Shown here one piece after another: positions 1-13,847 of a stretch of DNA of 64,000 nucleotides. The stretch covers positions 7,688,001 to 7,752,000 of the forward strand of contig NZ_CP107772.1 in NCBI RefSeq assembly GCF_036345155.1, read 5' to 3'. Below the pieces are notes generated by a model. That model had not been told where the DNA came from, did no database searches, and worked only from the letters and a program-made list of their open reading frames with translations. Numbering within the stretch: position 1 is the first letter of the stretch; every line of letters begins with the position of its first letter. The translations under genes and the position numbers were made by a program. This DNA comes from Streptomyces sp. NBC_00582 (GTDB lineage Bacteria; Actinomycetota; Actinomycetes; Streptomycetales; Streptomycetaceae).

Positions 1-436
1 CAACGTCTTCATGCTCGCCCATCCGTACGGCGCCCCGGACGTCGACTCGGGCTACGAGTGGTCCGACACGGACGCCGGTCCGCCCAACGGCGGTACGGTC
101 AACGCCTGTTGGCAGGACGGCTGGAAGTGTCAGCACGCCTGGCCGGAGATCCTCCGCATGGTCGCCTTCCGCAACGCCACGCGGGGTGAGGCCGTCACCG
201 ACTGGTGGGACAACGGGGGTGACGCGATCGCCTTCGGCCGGGGAAGCAAGGGGTACGTGGCCATCAACCACGAGAGCGGCTCCCTGACCCGGACCTACCA
301 GACGTCCCTCGCCGCCGGGACGTACTGCAACGTCCAGAACAACACGACGGTGACGGTGAACTCGAGCGGCCAGTTCACCGCCACCCTCGGCGCCAACACC
401 GCCCTGGCGGTCTACACCGGCAAGACGAGCTGCTGA
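1..436 (+). CDS. Secreted alpha-amylase, C-terminal part (5' end outside window)
   Basis: The frame is open from the left edge and stops at 434-436, so about 144 C-terminal residues are visible. They contain the end of a GH13 barrel ([20 protein letters not shown], then [18 protein letters not shown]) and an all-beta C domain ending in [11 protein letters not shown]. This pattern is typical of secreted Streptomyces and animal-type alpha-amylases, which cut internal alpha-1,4 bonds in starch. The catalytic residues lie upstream and are not visible. The C domain holds paired cysteines, consistent with export. A strong hairpin follows at 451-487, and a second starch enzyme begins at 1043, so the two form a starch-use neighbourhood. 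Family call is firm; substrate range cannot be judged. Confidence 0.9.
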   Translation, partial: NVFMLAHPYGAPDVDSGYEWSDTDAGPPNGGTVNACWQDGWKCQHAWPEILRMVAFRNATRGEAVTDWWDNGGDAIAFGRGSKGYVAINHESGSLTRTYQTSLAAGTYCNVQNNTTVTVNSSGQFTATLGANTALAVYTGKTSC

Positions 437-450
437 GCCGTCCCCGCCCT

Positions 451-487
451 CCCCGCGCGCACCGTGAACCCCGCGGTGCGCGCGGGG
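451..487. terminator. Rho-independent-type hairpin after the alpha-amylase gene
   Basis: The 14-base arms at 451-464 and 474-487 are perfectly complementary around a 9-base loop. The hairpin starts 15 bases after the amylase stop. It lacks a T-run, which is usual for Streptomyces terminators. Confidence 0.75.
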
Positions 488-554
488 CCGACGGTCCCGT
501 GGCGGCTGGGCCTGCTCACCCGGACGAACTCGACATGCCGAGCGCTACTTCCAG

Positions 555-782
555 GTGTCGCTCGTGGTGTATCCGGACGAACCGCCCGTCGTGTACGAGC
601 GGTTCGTCCCGGACTCCCAGGTGACGTTCCCCGAGCCGTCCTTCTTGACGAACTTGTACGCGAAGGCCGTGGTCTCCGGGACGATCACCGTCCTGCTCCA
701 CGTCGGGTACGACGCCGAGGACAGCGGGATCGCGTCGGCCGTGTTCCAGGAGCCGAGCGAGGCGATCGAGCCGACGACGTAG
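555..782 (+). CDS. Short hypothetical ORF or gene remnant
   Basis: This is a 75-codon GTG-started frame, open further upstream without a convincing start or ribosome site. The product (begins MSLVVYPDEPPVVYERF) has sensible composition with aromatic and acidic residues and G/C-rich third positions, unlike the arginine/proline-rich shadow frames around it. I do not recognise a family. It sits alone between two amylolytic genes, behind the amylase terminator. It could be a decayed fragment of a longer gene, or chance. Translation is doubtful. Confidence 0.3.
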   Translation: MSLVVYPDEPPVVYERFVPDSQVTFPEPSFLTNLYAKAVVSGTITVLLHVGYDAEDSGIASAVFQEPSEAIEPTT

Positions 783-895
783 ACGTTCGTGCCGCTCGTG
801 GTCGGGGCGTACTTATGTGGCTCCGGAAAGGGGTTTCTGGTTTCAACAACTCGTGAGCGTGAGGCAGTTGAGAAGGCCCGTCAAGGCTCCGGTGA

Positions 896-930
896 AAGTT
901 CTTGCTGTTGATTGCAAGACTCTTGCTGTA
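896..930 (+). promoter_or_regulatory. Amylase-type operator (CTTGC repeats) upstream of the pullulanase
   Basis: CTTGCTGT occurs twice, at 901-908 and 922-929, with TTGCAAG in the opposite sense between them at 912-918. The spacing from first to second copy is 21 bases, about two helical turns. Repeated CTTGC/GCAAG motifs upstream of Streptomyces alpha-amylase and chitinase genes are known sites of maltose or glucose control; the LacI-family repressor MalR (Reg1) is the regulator I recall. The site lies 113-142 bases before the pullulanase start, where a promoter would be expected. Binding is inferred. Confidence 0.65.
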
Positions 931-1042
931 AACCTTTCGGCGGCGATACGGTCGCGCGGGGTCGGACCCGAGAGAGCCGCCATCGCCAGGGGTGCCTTGT
1001 GGCCGGCCTGATCCGCAAGACACCCCCTAGGAGTTCACACCG

Positions 1043-6439
<5,397 letters not shown>

Positions 6440-6452
6440 TACAGGACTAGCT

Positions 6453-6487
6453 TGGTGGGGCGGTCCCGGCGCGGGGCCGCCCCACCA
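6453..6487. terminator. Hairpin terminator after the pullulanase gene
   Basis: The 11-base arms TGGTGGGGCGG (6453-6463) and CCGCCCCACCA (6477-6487) are perfectly complementary. The hairpin begins 14 bases after the stop codon and ends 31 bases before the next gene. Confidence 0.85.
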
Positions 6488-6518
6488 CGTCGTTACCGAG
6501 AGGGCCGGGAGTCTCACG

Positions 6519-7775
6519 GTGCCCGCCGATCCGCTGCAGATGCAGTCCGTCGTCCGGGCCGCCCTGCGCGGGGCGCGACGCAGGGGCGACGCGGAGGTAC
6601 GGGCCCGACGGCTGACGCTCCTCGCCGAGACGACCGCCGCCGTGCAGACCGCGCGCTGCCCGGGCGAGCTGGCCGAGGCGGCCGCGGAGGGCGCCGCCCG
6701 GCTGGCCGGAGCACCGGCGGTGGTCTTCGTGGTCGGCCCGGACGGCGGACTGCACCGGGGGACCTCCCTCGACCGCGGCACGCACGGGCTGCCGGACGCG
6801 GCCGCCCACGAGACCGTGGCCCGGCTGGTGTCCCGGCTCACGGCGGGGCACGGCGGACCCCGGGGCGTGGTCGCGCCGGCGACCGTGTGGCCGGCCGGGT
6901 TCTTCCGTCCGGGGCTGCGGGAGGCCGCCCGGCTGGTGCCGGCCGTGACCCCGGGCCGTCGGACGCCCGTGTGCGTGGCGGTCCCGGCCACCGCGCCCGT
7001 CGTCGACGACGGACTGCTCTCCCGCCTCGCCCGGGTCACCGCGCTGGCCGCCGAGCCGCTGCTGCTGTACCAGGTGGAACGGCATGTCGCGCTCACCCTC
7101 CAGCACAGCTTCCTGCCCCGCCCCGACCGGCCGCCCCGGCTCTCCGGCGTGGACCTGGTCGTGCGGTACGTGCCCGCGTCCCGCGAGACCGAGATCGGCG
7201 GCGACTTCTACGCCGCCGTGTCCACGGGAGGCCGGGTGCTCACCGCCGTCGGGGACGTCGTCGGACACTCGCTGGAGGCCGCCACGGTGATGGTGGAGAT
7301 CCGGCACGCGCTGCGCGCCTACTGCGTCGAGGACCCCGACCCGTCGGTGCTGGCCGCCCGGCTCGACCGGATGCTCCAGCACTACCACCCCGACGTCACC
7401 GCGACCGTCTGCCTGGCCCTGCTCGACCCGGCCTCCGGACGGCTGCGGATCGCCAACGCCGGACACCTCCCGCCGCTGGTCGTCTCCGGCACCGGGACCG
7501 CCGCCTACGTCGACGTGGACGGCCCCCTCCTCGGCCTCGGCCTGGAGCGCCCGGCCCCCGCCGAGCTGAGGCTGCGCCCCGACGACCGGCTCCTCATGGT
7601 CACCGACGGGCTGATCGAGACCCGCGGCACCGACCTCGGCGTCAGCCTGGAACACCTGCGCACCGCCGCCGCGGCCGCCCCACCCGGCCTGGACGCCCTG
7701 TGCGACCTGCTGCTCACCCGCTTCGGCCCCGGCCAGGTGGACGACATCGCGATGCTGGCACTGCGGCTAGGGTGA
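6519..7775 (+). CDS. GAF-like and SpoIIE/PP2C-type serine phosphatase
   Basis: The 418-residue soluble protein has no signal or membrane segment. Residues about 20-185 look like a degenerate GAF-type sensor. Residues about 190-418 form a SpoIIE/RsbU-type phosphatase domain: IGGDFY near 225, GDVVGHS near 246, ANAGHLPP near 318, TDGLIE near 365 and a final DDIAML, which supply the acidic metal ligands. Such enzymes dephosphorylate anti-sigma-factor antagonists, and Streptomyces has dozens. Its partner is not encoded nearby, so the sigma factor it serves is unknown. The GTG start at 6519 has only a weak upstream GAGAGG. It is separated from the pullulanase by a terminator, so it is probably transcribed independently. 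Confidence 0.85.
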   Translation: MPADPLQMQSVVRAALRGARRRGDAEVRARRLTLLAETTAAVQTARCPGELAEAAAEGAARLAGAPAVVFVVGPDGGLHRGTSLDRGTHGLPDAAAHETVARLVSRLTAGHGGPRGVVAPATVWPAGFFRPGLREAARLVPAVTPGRRTPVCVAVPATAPVVDDGLLSRLARVTALAAEPLLLYQVERHVALTLQHSFLPRPDRPPRLSGVDLVVRYVPASRETEIGGDFYAAVSTGGRVLTAVGDVVGHSLEAATVMVEIRHALRAYCVEDPDPSVLAARLDRMLQHYHPDVTATVCLALLDPASGRLRIANAGHLPPLVVSGTGTAAYVDVDGPLLGLGLERPAPAELRLRPDDRLLMVTDGLIETRGTDLGVSLEHLRTAAAAAPPGLDALCDLLLTRFGPGQVDDIAMLALRLG

Positions 7776-7807
7776 CGTGACATCGTCGCCCTGGAACAGG
7801 AGTGCTC

Positions 7808-8170
7808 ATGCCGAACATCACCGTCGACCACTCGGCCTCGATCGACTTTGACCGGGACGCCTTCGCTCGGGCCCTGCACGCCTCGGTGGTGGAGATCGCG
7901 GCCGCGAAGCCGGAGGCCTGCAAGACCCTGTTCCGCGAGGCCGACGACACCGCGTACGGCTACGAGGACCCGAGCGAGGGGGGCCACGCGATCGTCCACG
8001 TCACCCTGGGTCTGCTCGCCGGCCGCACCGAGGAGACCAAGGCCAGGCTGACCGAGGTGGTCCTGGAGCTGCTGCGCGAGCATGTGAAGGACGGCGGGGG
8101 ATTCGTGCTGCACGCCTCCGCCGAGGTCCGCGACCTGGACCCCTCGTACCGCAAGTTCGAGCGGGAGTGA
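7808..8170 (+). CDS. Tautomerase-like protein (5-carboxymethyl-2-hydroxymuconate isomerase family)
   Basis: The 120-residue protein starts at ATG 7808, five bases after AGGAG (7798-7802). This is preferred to GTG 7802, which overlaps the ribosome site. It begins MPNITVDHS, giving the N-terminal proline used as catalytic base by the tautomerase superfamily. Size and the pattern HAIVHVTLGLLAGRTEETK fit the CHMI (HpaF-like) branch, which isomerises a muconate in homoprotocatechuate breakdown. No other genes of that pathway are present, so the true substrate is uncertain. It converges with the TetR gene, the two stops lying 3 bases apart. Confidence 0.75.
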   Translation: MPNITVDHSASIDFDRDAFARALHASVVEIAAAKPEACKTLFREADDTAYGYEDPSEGGHAIVHVTLGLLAGRTEETKARLTEVVLELLREHVKDGGGFVLHASAEVRDLDPSYRKFERE

Positions 8171-8173
8171 CCG

Positions 8174-8863
8174 CTACGACGCCAGCGCGATGAGCCGGGC
8201 CGCCAGGTCGCCGAAGGGGCCGTCGGCCGGCTCGCCGGCCAGCATGGGGTGCAGCAGGGTGCGCATCTCGTCGTCGTAGGCCGCGCTGACGGCGGTGAGC
8301 GCGGCGAAGTCGTGCACGAGCTGCACCTCCAGCTCCGCGCGGGGGATCCGCCGCCCGTCCAGCCAGATCAGCGCGGTCGACTCGGCGAGCGAGATCCAGG
8401 AGCGGACCACCAGCTCCAGGCGGGCCGGCGGGTCCACGATCCCCAGATGGGACAGGATCTGCTCGTAGGCGGCCTGGCGCACGGAGTCGATCAGGGCGTT
8501 GGTCGTGGACGAGCCGACGGCCGGGCCGCCCCGCATCAGGGCGGAGAAACCCGGGCCGTGCTCGTCGACGAAGTCGAAGTAGCGGCGCATCACCCGCAGC
8601 AGCCGTGAGCCGAGCGGCCCCTCGTGCGGCTCGCTGAAACGGGCGGCGAGATCCTCCGAGGCCCGCTTCAACGCGGCCTCGTACAGGCTGAGTTTGCCGG
8701 GGAAGTAGTGATAGACGAGGGGGCGCGAGATACCGGCGGCGGCCGCTATCTCGTCGATGGAGACCTCGTCGGGCGAGCGTTGGGCGAACAGGTCGAGGGC
8801 GACGCCGATCAACTGCTGCCGACGCTCCTCGACTCCCATTCTTCGACGAACCCCGGTAGTCAT
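8174..8863 (-). CDS. TetR-family transcriptional regulator
   Basis: I chose ATG 8863 (229 residues) because the upstream AAGG is correctly spaced for it and not for GTG 8869. The N-terminal helix-turn-helix (VSIDEIAAAAGISRPLVYHYFPGK, split around residues 38-60) is classic TetR. The C-terminal half is a helical ligand and dimer domain of unknown ligand. No target gene is divergently transcribed next to it; its own upstream DNA contains ACCGACCGAA (8875-8884), which could be part of an autoregulatory site. Confidence 0.85.
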   Translation of the reverse strand: MTTGVRRRMGVEERRQQLIGVALDLFAQRSPDEVSIDEIAAAAGISRPLVYHYFPGKLSLYEAALKRASEDLAARFSEPHEGPLGSRLLRVMRRYFDFVDEHGPGFSALMRGGPAVGSSTTNALIDSVRQAAYEQILSHLGIVDPPARLELVVRSWISLAESTALIWLDGRRIPRAELEVQLVHDFAALTAVSAAYDDEMRTLLHPMLAGEPADGPFGDLAARLIALAS

Positions 8864-9004
8864 GCGCACACCTTACCGACCGAATCCGGCCGCGAACGGA
8901 CCGGCCCGACCTCGGCTGTTCACATCTCGAGCACCAGTCGCTCACCGCGCGTGCCCGGCGGCTCGGGGCGTACCGCGGTGCGCGGGGAGACCCTTCCGAG
9001 GCGA

Positions 9005-10933
9005 TCAGTTGAGTCCGTTGATCGAGCGTCCGTCCGCCAGGGTGCCCTTCAGATCCGCCTTCGCGCCCTTCTCGGCGGCGGCGGTGAGCAGATGGCCCGG
9101 CGCGGAGTCCCGCACGCCGCCCGTCGCCCGCACGTCGTGCGTCCCCGAGTCGCCGGCCGCGAGGAGATACCAGTGGCCTCCTTGCGACTTCCACAGCACC
9201 CCGGCGAGCACATGCGGATCGCGCGGCCCGCACGCCGGGACGTCCCCGGCCTTCGCCACCGCCGCCCCGAACAGCCCGCCCGGCGTACGGAACTGGGCCA
9301 GCACCCGGCTCCCGTCGCCCCGCCAGGTCTCCGCCCGGGTGCACACCCATTCCGCCGACCCGCTCCCGTCGGGGAGCACCTGATGGGCGTACGACCACGC
9401 GTTGACCGTGCGCACGCCCTGCCCGCGCACATCGGCCAGCGAGCAGGCGTACGGCGCCCAGGTGCCGAGCGCCTCGGCGCCCGTGGCCTCCTTCGGCGCG
9501 GTGGGCCGGCCGCCGGTGAGCCGGGCGGGGACCAGCTCGCCGAGGTCGGTGAGGAGATGGGTGCCGGAGGCGTCGGTGAGCTGCAGGACGTTCCAGCCGG
9601 TGCAGGTGCCGGTCCGGGTCGCCGGGCTGGCCAGCGGTGAGGTGATGCCGCCCGTGAGCGTCAGGGCCATCACCCCGGCGCCCGGCTTGCCGAGGTCCCG
9701 CTCGCCCGCCGCGGTCACCCAGGGCGCCGTCAGCCAGCGGACGTTGCCGTCGGCCCGGTCCAGGACGATCGCGGACGCCTCCACGCCGGTCGCGCCGTCC
9801 ACCCGCGCGAAGTCCAGGGCGGCCCCGGCCGTGCCGTCCTCCGGCTCGGCGTAGCGGGCGATGCGCAGCCCGTCGTAGAAGAGCACCACGCGCGCGTTGC
9901 CCACATCGCCCGCGTACAGGAGCTGGGGCGGGCCCGAGGGGCCGCCGGCCGGGGTGTCGGGGGTCGCCGAGACCTGGACCGTCGTGCCGGGTCGGGCCCA
10001 CACCGCGAGGGCGCGCCGCAGCAGCGCGGTGTCGCGGACGAGGGGGCCGCGGGCCGGCCAGACGGAGAAGTCGGTGCGCGCGGACGTCTTCCAGGCGACG
10101 GGGGAGACCCTCAGCAGCCGGCCCGGGTCGAGCGCGGCCTCGGCCGCCGGGTTCCGCGCGTACACCGGGGCGGCCGCGCCGTCCGGGCCCCAGCCGTCGC
10201 CGGGCAGGGCGACCAGCGCGCCGCACACCGCGAGCGCGGCCGCGGCGGCGAGCGCGGCCCTGGTGTGCCGACGGCGGTGCATCAGATCGGTGGGCCGGGC
10301 CTGCAGGGAGCAGGGGTCGAACTCGGGGGAGTCGAGCAGCGCGTACCGGGCGGGGACCGCGTCGGCCTCGTCCAGCGCCGCGCCGGTGTCCTCGACGCCG
10401 GCCTCGGCGAGGACCTTGGACACCTCGGCGTCCGGCAGCTTCTCCAGGCCGCGCAGCACATGGGCGGCGCGGGCCGGGCCGCTCAGCGCGGACAGCCGCT
10501 GGTCCAGGGCGAGTTCGTCGGCGCCGCCGGAGCGCGGGAACAGCCGGAGGCCCCACACCTGGGGGAGCAGCGGCGGTAGCTGCGCCCGCTTGGGCCACGC
10601 CGCGCGCAGGAGCGGACGGCCCGCCTCCAGCGCCGTACGCACCACCTGGAGGCGGACGTAGGCGTAGCCGGGGTCGCCGTCGCGGCCGTCGGCCTGGGCC
10701 TGCGCCGGGATCACGGGGGCCGAGGCCCGGCCGCGCGGCAGGGCGCGCTGGACGAGGGCGTGGGCGGTCAGCACCCTGCGGCCGCGGCCGAGGCCCGGCG
10801 GCAGCACCAGGTAGGCGAGCCGGACGAGACGCGGATAGTGCTCGACGAGCGCGGCCTCGGCCTGCTCGACGTCGACGGCCCGGTCGGTGACGGAACCGGG
10901 GGCGGGGCTCGGGGCGACATCCTGTGACTGCAC
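9005..10933 (-). CDS. Sigma-like N-terminal domain fused to membrane anchor and large extracytoplasmic domain
   Basis: The 642-residue product starts at GTG 10933 without a clear ribosome site. Residues about 20-190 recall ECF sigma factors: a region-2-like helix (LVEHYPRLVRLAYLVLPP) and a region-4-like stretch (LSALSGPARAAHVLRGLEKL), but key conserved residues are eroded. A single membrane helix follows (ALAAAAALAVCGALVAL, near 228-246). The remaining ~390 residues are probably outside the cell and carry scattered cysteines. The layout suggests a degenerate sigma factor turned membrane protein, perhaps a sensor or anti-sigma-like regulator. I do not recognise the outer domain. The upstream neighbour on the same strand (TPR protein) is 59 bases away, so the two may be cotranscribed. 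Confidence 0.7.
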   Translation of the reverse strand: MQSQDVAPSPAPGSVTDRAVDVEQAEAALVEHYPRLVRLAYLVLPPGLGRGRRVLTAHALVQRALPRGRASAPVIPAQAQADGRDGDPGYAYVRLQVVRTALEAGRPLLRAAWPKRAQLPPLLPQVWGLRLFPRSGGADELALDQRLSALSGPARAAHVLRGLEKLPDAEVSKVLAEAGVEDTGAALDEADAVPARYALLDSPEFDPCSLQARPTDLMHRRRHTRAALAAAAALAVCGALVALPGDGWGPDGAAAPVYARNPAAEAALDPGRLLRVSPVAWKTSARTDFSVWPARGPLVRDTALLRRALAVWARPGTTVQVSATPDTPAGGPSGPPQLLYAGDVGNARVVLFYDGLRIARYAEPEDGTAGAALDFARVDGATGVEASAIVLDRADGNVRWLTAPWVTAAGERDLGKPGAGVMALTLTGGITSPLASPATRTGTCTGWNVLQLTDASGTHLLTDLGELVPARLTGGRPTAPKEATGAEALGTWAPYACSLADVRGQGVRTVNAWSYAHQVLPDGSGSAEWVCTRAETWRGDGSRVLAQFRTPGGLFGAAVAKAGDVPACGPRDPHVLAGVLWKSQGGHWYLLAAGDSGTHDVRATGGVRDSAPGHLLTAAAEKGAKADLKGTLADGRSINGLN

Positions 10934-10992
10934 GCCCAGCGCAACGAGCGGGGCGGTGGATGGTCACCGCCGTCCGGGTCGCTCCCCGTGTC

Positions 10993-11487
10993 CTACGACT
11001 CGACGAGCGCCCGTGCGTAGTTCGCCATCGACCGCTGGTAGCGCGGCAGATGGGGAGCGAGGGCGCCGAGGACCAGGGACAGGCCCTCGCGGTCGCGGCC
11101 GAGGCTCGACAGACACAGGGCGAGCGTGGCGCGGACGGCGTCGTCGAGTTCGTCGGACGGGGCGTCCAGTTCGGGGGTGAGCAGCGCGACGCCCTCCTCG
11201 GCGTGCCCGGTGTTGCGCAGGGAGCTGGAGAGCTGGATCTTGGCGCGGCGGGCCCGGTAGCCGGTCAGCCCCAGGTCGAGCGCCTCCCGGTAGAGCGGTA
11301 CGGCGCGGCCGCTGTGCCCGGTCGAGTCCCAGGCGCAGGCCCGTTCGAAGGGGCGCAGGGGGCTCGCCTCGGGCAGTTCGGCGACGAGGTCGTCGATCAC
11401 GGCCCGGAAGTCGGCGGCCCGTGCCTGCGGATAGCGGTCGAGGGTGGCCCAGGCGGCCGATACGCGCCTTTCCCAGTCGTGGTTCAC
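10993..11487 (-). CDS. Tetratricopeptide repeat protein
   Basis: A 164-residue soluble protein starting at GTG 11487, behind a GAGAGTGAG purine run. It contains two to three TPR-like helical hairpins, for example AVPLYREALDLGLTGYRAR and EEGVALLTPELDA, which usually mediate protein-protein contact. There is no signal peptide and no enzymatic motif. It lies just upstream of the sigma-like membrane protein gene on the same strand, so a shared transcript and function are plausible but unproven. Short TPR proteins of this form are common in Streptomyces and mostly uncharacterised. Confidence 0.75.
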   Translation of the reverse strand: MNHDWERRVSAAWATLDRYPQARAADFRAVIDDLVAELPEASPLRPFERACAWDSTGHSGRAVPLYREALDLGLTGYRARRAKIQLSSSLRNTGHAEEGVALLTPELDAPSDELDDAVRATLALCLSSLGRDREGLSLVLGALAPHLPRYQRSMANYARALVES

Positions 11488-11585
11488 CGGCTCACTCTCG
11501 CACGTGTGTGCCGGCCCGGCAGCGTATTTTGAGCGGACCGTGCGCGGGAGCCGTATCCAGGACGAGGCTCACGCAGGGAGGACAG

Positions 11586-12002
11586 ATGAAGGTGACCCGA
11601 CCGATCCTCGCGGCGGCGACCGCCGCGGCGGCGCTGGTGCTGGCGGGGTGCGCGTCCGCAAGCTCCGGGAAGGCCGAGGTGGCCGTGCCCACGGCGGCGA
11701 CCGGCAGCCTGGAGCACCTGGCCGCCGAGGTGGACTGCACGCCCAATATGCAGACGGACGCCGACGAACTCCGCCAGGCGATCTGCAAGACCTCCGCGGG
11801 AAAGTTCCTGCTGCTGACCTTCGCCACCGACCGGGGCCAGCGCGAGTGGCTCAACGGTGCCAAGGACTACGGCGGTCACTATCTGGTCGGCCGCAAGTGG
11901 GTGGCCGTGGGCGAGGAGACCAGCACGGTGACCACGCTGCGCAAGACGCTCGGCGGCGACGTCGAGGAGGGCACGGACCACGCGGCGCACTCCGGTCACT
12001 GA
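11586..12002 (+). CDS. Small secreted lipoprotein of unknown function
   Basis: ATG 11586 follows GGAGG (11577-11581). The 138-residue product has a basic N terminus, a hydrophobic core and the lipobox LAGC (Cys20), so it should be lipidated and anchored on the outer face of the membrane. The mature part (~118 residues) contains two cysteines (DCTP and AICKTS) likely to form a disulfide, a conserved-looking GGHYLVGRKWVAVG segment, and a His-rich tail ending DHAAHSGH. I do not recognise a named domain. It is followed immediately by a strong terminator and converges with the DUF1996-like gene. Confidence 0.8.
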   Translation: MKVTRPILAAATAAAALVLAGCASASSGKAEVAVPTAATGSLEHLAAEVDCTPNMQTDADELRQAICKTSAGKFLLLTFATDRGQREWLNGAKDYGGHYLVGRKWVAVGEETSTVTTLRKTLGGDVEEGTDHAAHSGH

Positions 12003-12008
12003 GCATGC

Positions 12009-12049
12009 GAGAAGGCCGGCGGTGAGGAATCCTCACCGCCGGCCTTCTC
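12009..12049. terminator. Bidirectional terminator, 19-bp perfect stem
   Basis: Arms 12009-12027 and 12031-12049 are perfectly complementary around the 3-base loop AAT. It lies between the convergent lipoprotein and DUF1996-like genes and can serve both. Confidence 0.9.
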
Positions 12050-12098
12050 CGTTGCCGGCCTGCTCAGCCGCCGGCGACTGCCGGCGGCTCCTGAGCGG

Positions 12099-13676
12099 CT
12101 ACTGGCACTTCTTGCCGGTGTTGATGCAGTTGACCATCTGGTTCATCGTGTTCTTGGAGAAGAAGTTGATGAAGTCGTTGTGGTCGGTGATCGGCTTGTG
12201 CAGGTTCTCCGGGAAGCTGTCGACCGCGTAGGCGTTCTTCACGACGCCGTTCTGGATCGACGGCCGGGCGACGTTGTAGACCAGCCGCACCTGGAGCTGC
12301 GGGATCGCCTTGAAGCCGTTGGCGCAGGTGCCGTTCGCCTGGACGAAGGACACGTGCGTGCGGTGGTTGGCGGAGTCGATGTTCTGACCGTCCCAGCAGC
12401 TCTGGAAGAAGGTCGTGCGCACCACCTGGCTGCCCTGCGGGCAGATCGGGTACTTGTCGTGCAGCTGGACCTTGTTCTCGAAGCCCGTGCAGGACCAGTT
12501 CACGTTGGCGTTGGCGTTGCCGTTGACGAAGGCCTTCGCGTCACCGGTGATGATGCGCAGCGCGGTCGGCATCGCGACGACCTGGCTCCTCTTGTTGCCG
12601 ACGAACTTCAGCTGGGCCTGGGCCGGCTGGAGGATCTTGCCGACGTTGCCCTCCTTGCCACCGCCGTCCGCGTTCTGGTCGAAGTCCTGCGTGCCGTCCT
12701 GCGTGCGCAGCACCGGCCAGAAGTAGGACGACTTGTCGCCCTGGTTCTGGCAGCTCGTCTGGGCCGCCGCCAGCTCCTGGTCGCTCGCGAACGCGTCGTT
12801 GGACTGGTTGCCGACGTAGTCGTGCAGGTGGTGGGCGCCGTTGCTGACACCGGGGGCCACGATCACGTTGTCCGTGTTGTGGTTGTCGTTGCCGTTGGTG
12901 CCGCACTTGGTGGTGAAGGTGCCGCGCGAACCGGAGTTGCCGTTGGCGGCGAAGCCGTTGGCGCCGACGCCGATGGTCGCGTTCTGCTGGACCTTCGTGA
13001 TGTCCACGAAGTCCGCCGCGGTCGGGCCGTTGCCGCCCTGGCCGTTGGCGCCCGCCTGCTGCTGGCCGCCGTTGTTCTGCTGACCGCCGTTGTTGTTCTG
13101 CTGACCGCCGTTGTTGTTCTGCTGGCCGCCGTTGTTCTGCTGGCCGCCGTTCTGCTGGTTGTTGCCGCCGGTGCCCTGGCCCGCGTTGGTGTTGGCGTTG
13201 GCCGCCTGCGTGGTGCACGCCGCGAGCTGGCTGAGCTGGGTGTTGAACTGGCCGCCGACCCGCTGGATGTCGATGCGGATCCGGTCGATCGTGGCCGCCC
13301 GCTTCTCCTTCAGGGGGCCGACGATCGCGTTCTGCACGAACCCGGCGTCGTTCGCCTGCGCCTGACGGGTGGAGGCGAGCCGGGCGTAGGCCTCGGTGAT
13401 CTGCTTGTCGAGGTTCGCCAGCTCGGTGGCGACGCCCTGCTTGGCCTTCTCCGGCACGTTCGTCAGCTTCTGCCCCACGTCCGGGCAGGAGATGGTGGCG
13501 ACCTGTCCCGCCGCGGCGGCGGCCTTGGTCGTGTTCTGGCCCGAGTTGCCGGACTCGTGGGCCGAAGCGTAGAAGTTCGCCCAGATCAGCCCGCCCCCGC
13601 CGAGCGCTAGGGCCGCCGATGCTGCCACGGCCTTCGTGGCCATCGACGAACGGCGTTTACGAATGTTGCGTCCCAT
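12099..13676 (-). CDS. Secreted DUF1996-like protein with Asn/Gln/Gly-rich linker
   Basis: ATG 13676 has AGGAG four bases upstream, so it is chosen over the in-frame GTG further up; length 525 residues. An N-terminal signal-type segment ([18 protein letters not shown]) is followed by a helical region with flanking cysteines (about 60-150), then a low-complexity linker of repeated NNGGQQ-type units (about 165-205). The C-terminal ~310 residues have the DUF1996 signature ([20 protein letters not shown], later [10 protein letters not shown]). DUF1996 proteins are found in fungi and actinobacteria, are secreted, and have unknown function. Gene length and cysteines fit export. It is transcribed separately from the two-component genes upstream. 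Confidence 0.75.
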   Translation of the reverse strand: MGRNIRKRRSSMATKAVAASAALALGGGGLIWANFYASAHESGNSGQNTTKAAAAAGQVATISCPDVGQKLTNVPEKAKQGVATELANLDKQITEAYARLASTRQAQANDAGFVQNAIVGPLKEKRAATIDRIRIDIQRVGGQFNTQLSQLAACTTQAANANTNAGQGTGGNNQQNGGQQNNGGQQNNNGGQQNNNGGQQNNGGQQQAGANGQGGNGPTAADFVDITKVQQNATIGVGANGFAANGNSGSRGTFTTKCGTNGNDNHNTDNVIVAPGVSNGAHHLHDYVGNQSNDAFASDQELAAAQTSCQNQGDKSSYFWPVLRTQDGTQDFDQNADGGGKEGNVGKILQPAQAQLKFVGNKRSQVVAMPTALRIITGDAKAFVNGNANANVNWSCTGFENKVQLHDKYPICPQGSQVVRTTFFQSCWDGQNIDSANHRTHVSFVQANGTCANGFKAIPQLQVRLVYNVARPSIQNGVVKNAYAVDSFPENLHKPITDHNDFINFFSKNTMNQMVNCINTGKKCQ

Positions 13677-13847
13677 GGAACTCCTCTGACTTCCTTGGCG
13701 GGGTCGCATCGAGGCGCCCGACAGGAGTGAAGCTGCCCCCTCCCTTACGCATCCCGTCCCAGAGGTGTTCAGCGGTCTCAGAAATTGATGAGAGGTCCGT
13801 ACGACAAACCGTCCCCAACGTCACCGCACTCCACGGTAGTTGGCCCC

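Noticed and set aside
8001..10967. 988-codon minus-strand frame overlapping the sigma-like gene
   Set aside because: Arg/Gly/Pro-rich shadow in another frame of the TetR and sigma-like genes.
13080..13160. GCCGTTGTTCTGCTG repeats that could be mistaken for a CRISPR or minisatellite
   Set aside because: They are the coding repeats of the Asn/Gln/Gly linker in the DUF1996-like gene; no spacers or cas genes exist.
13680..13847. Possible riboswitch upstream of the DUF1996-like gene
   Set aside because: I found no conserved riboswitch core or strong hairpin in this 170-base region.
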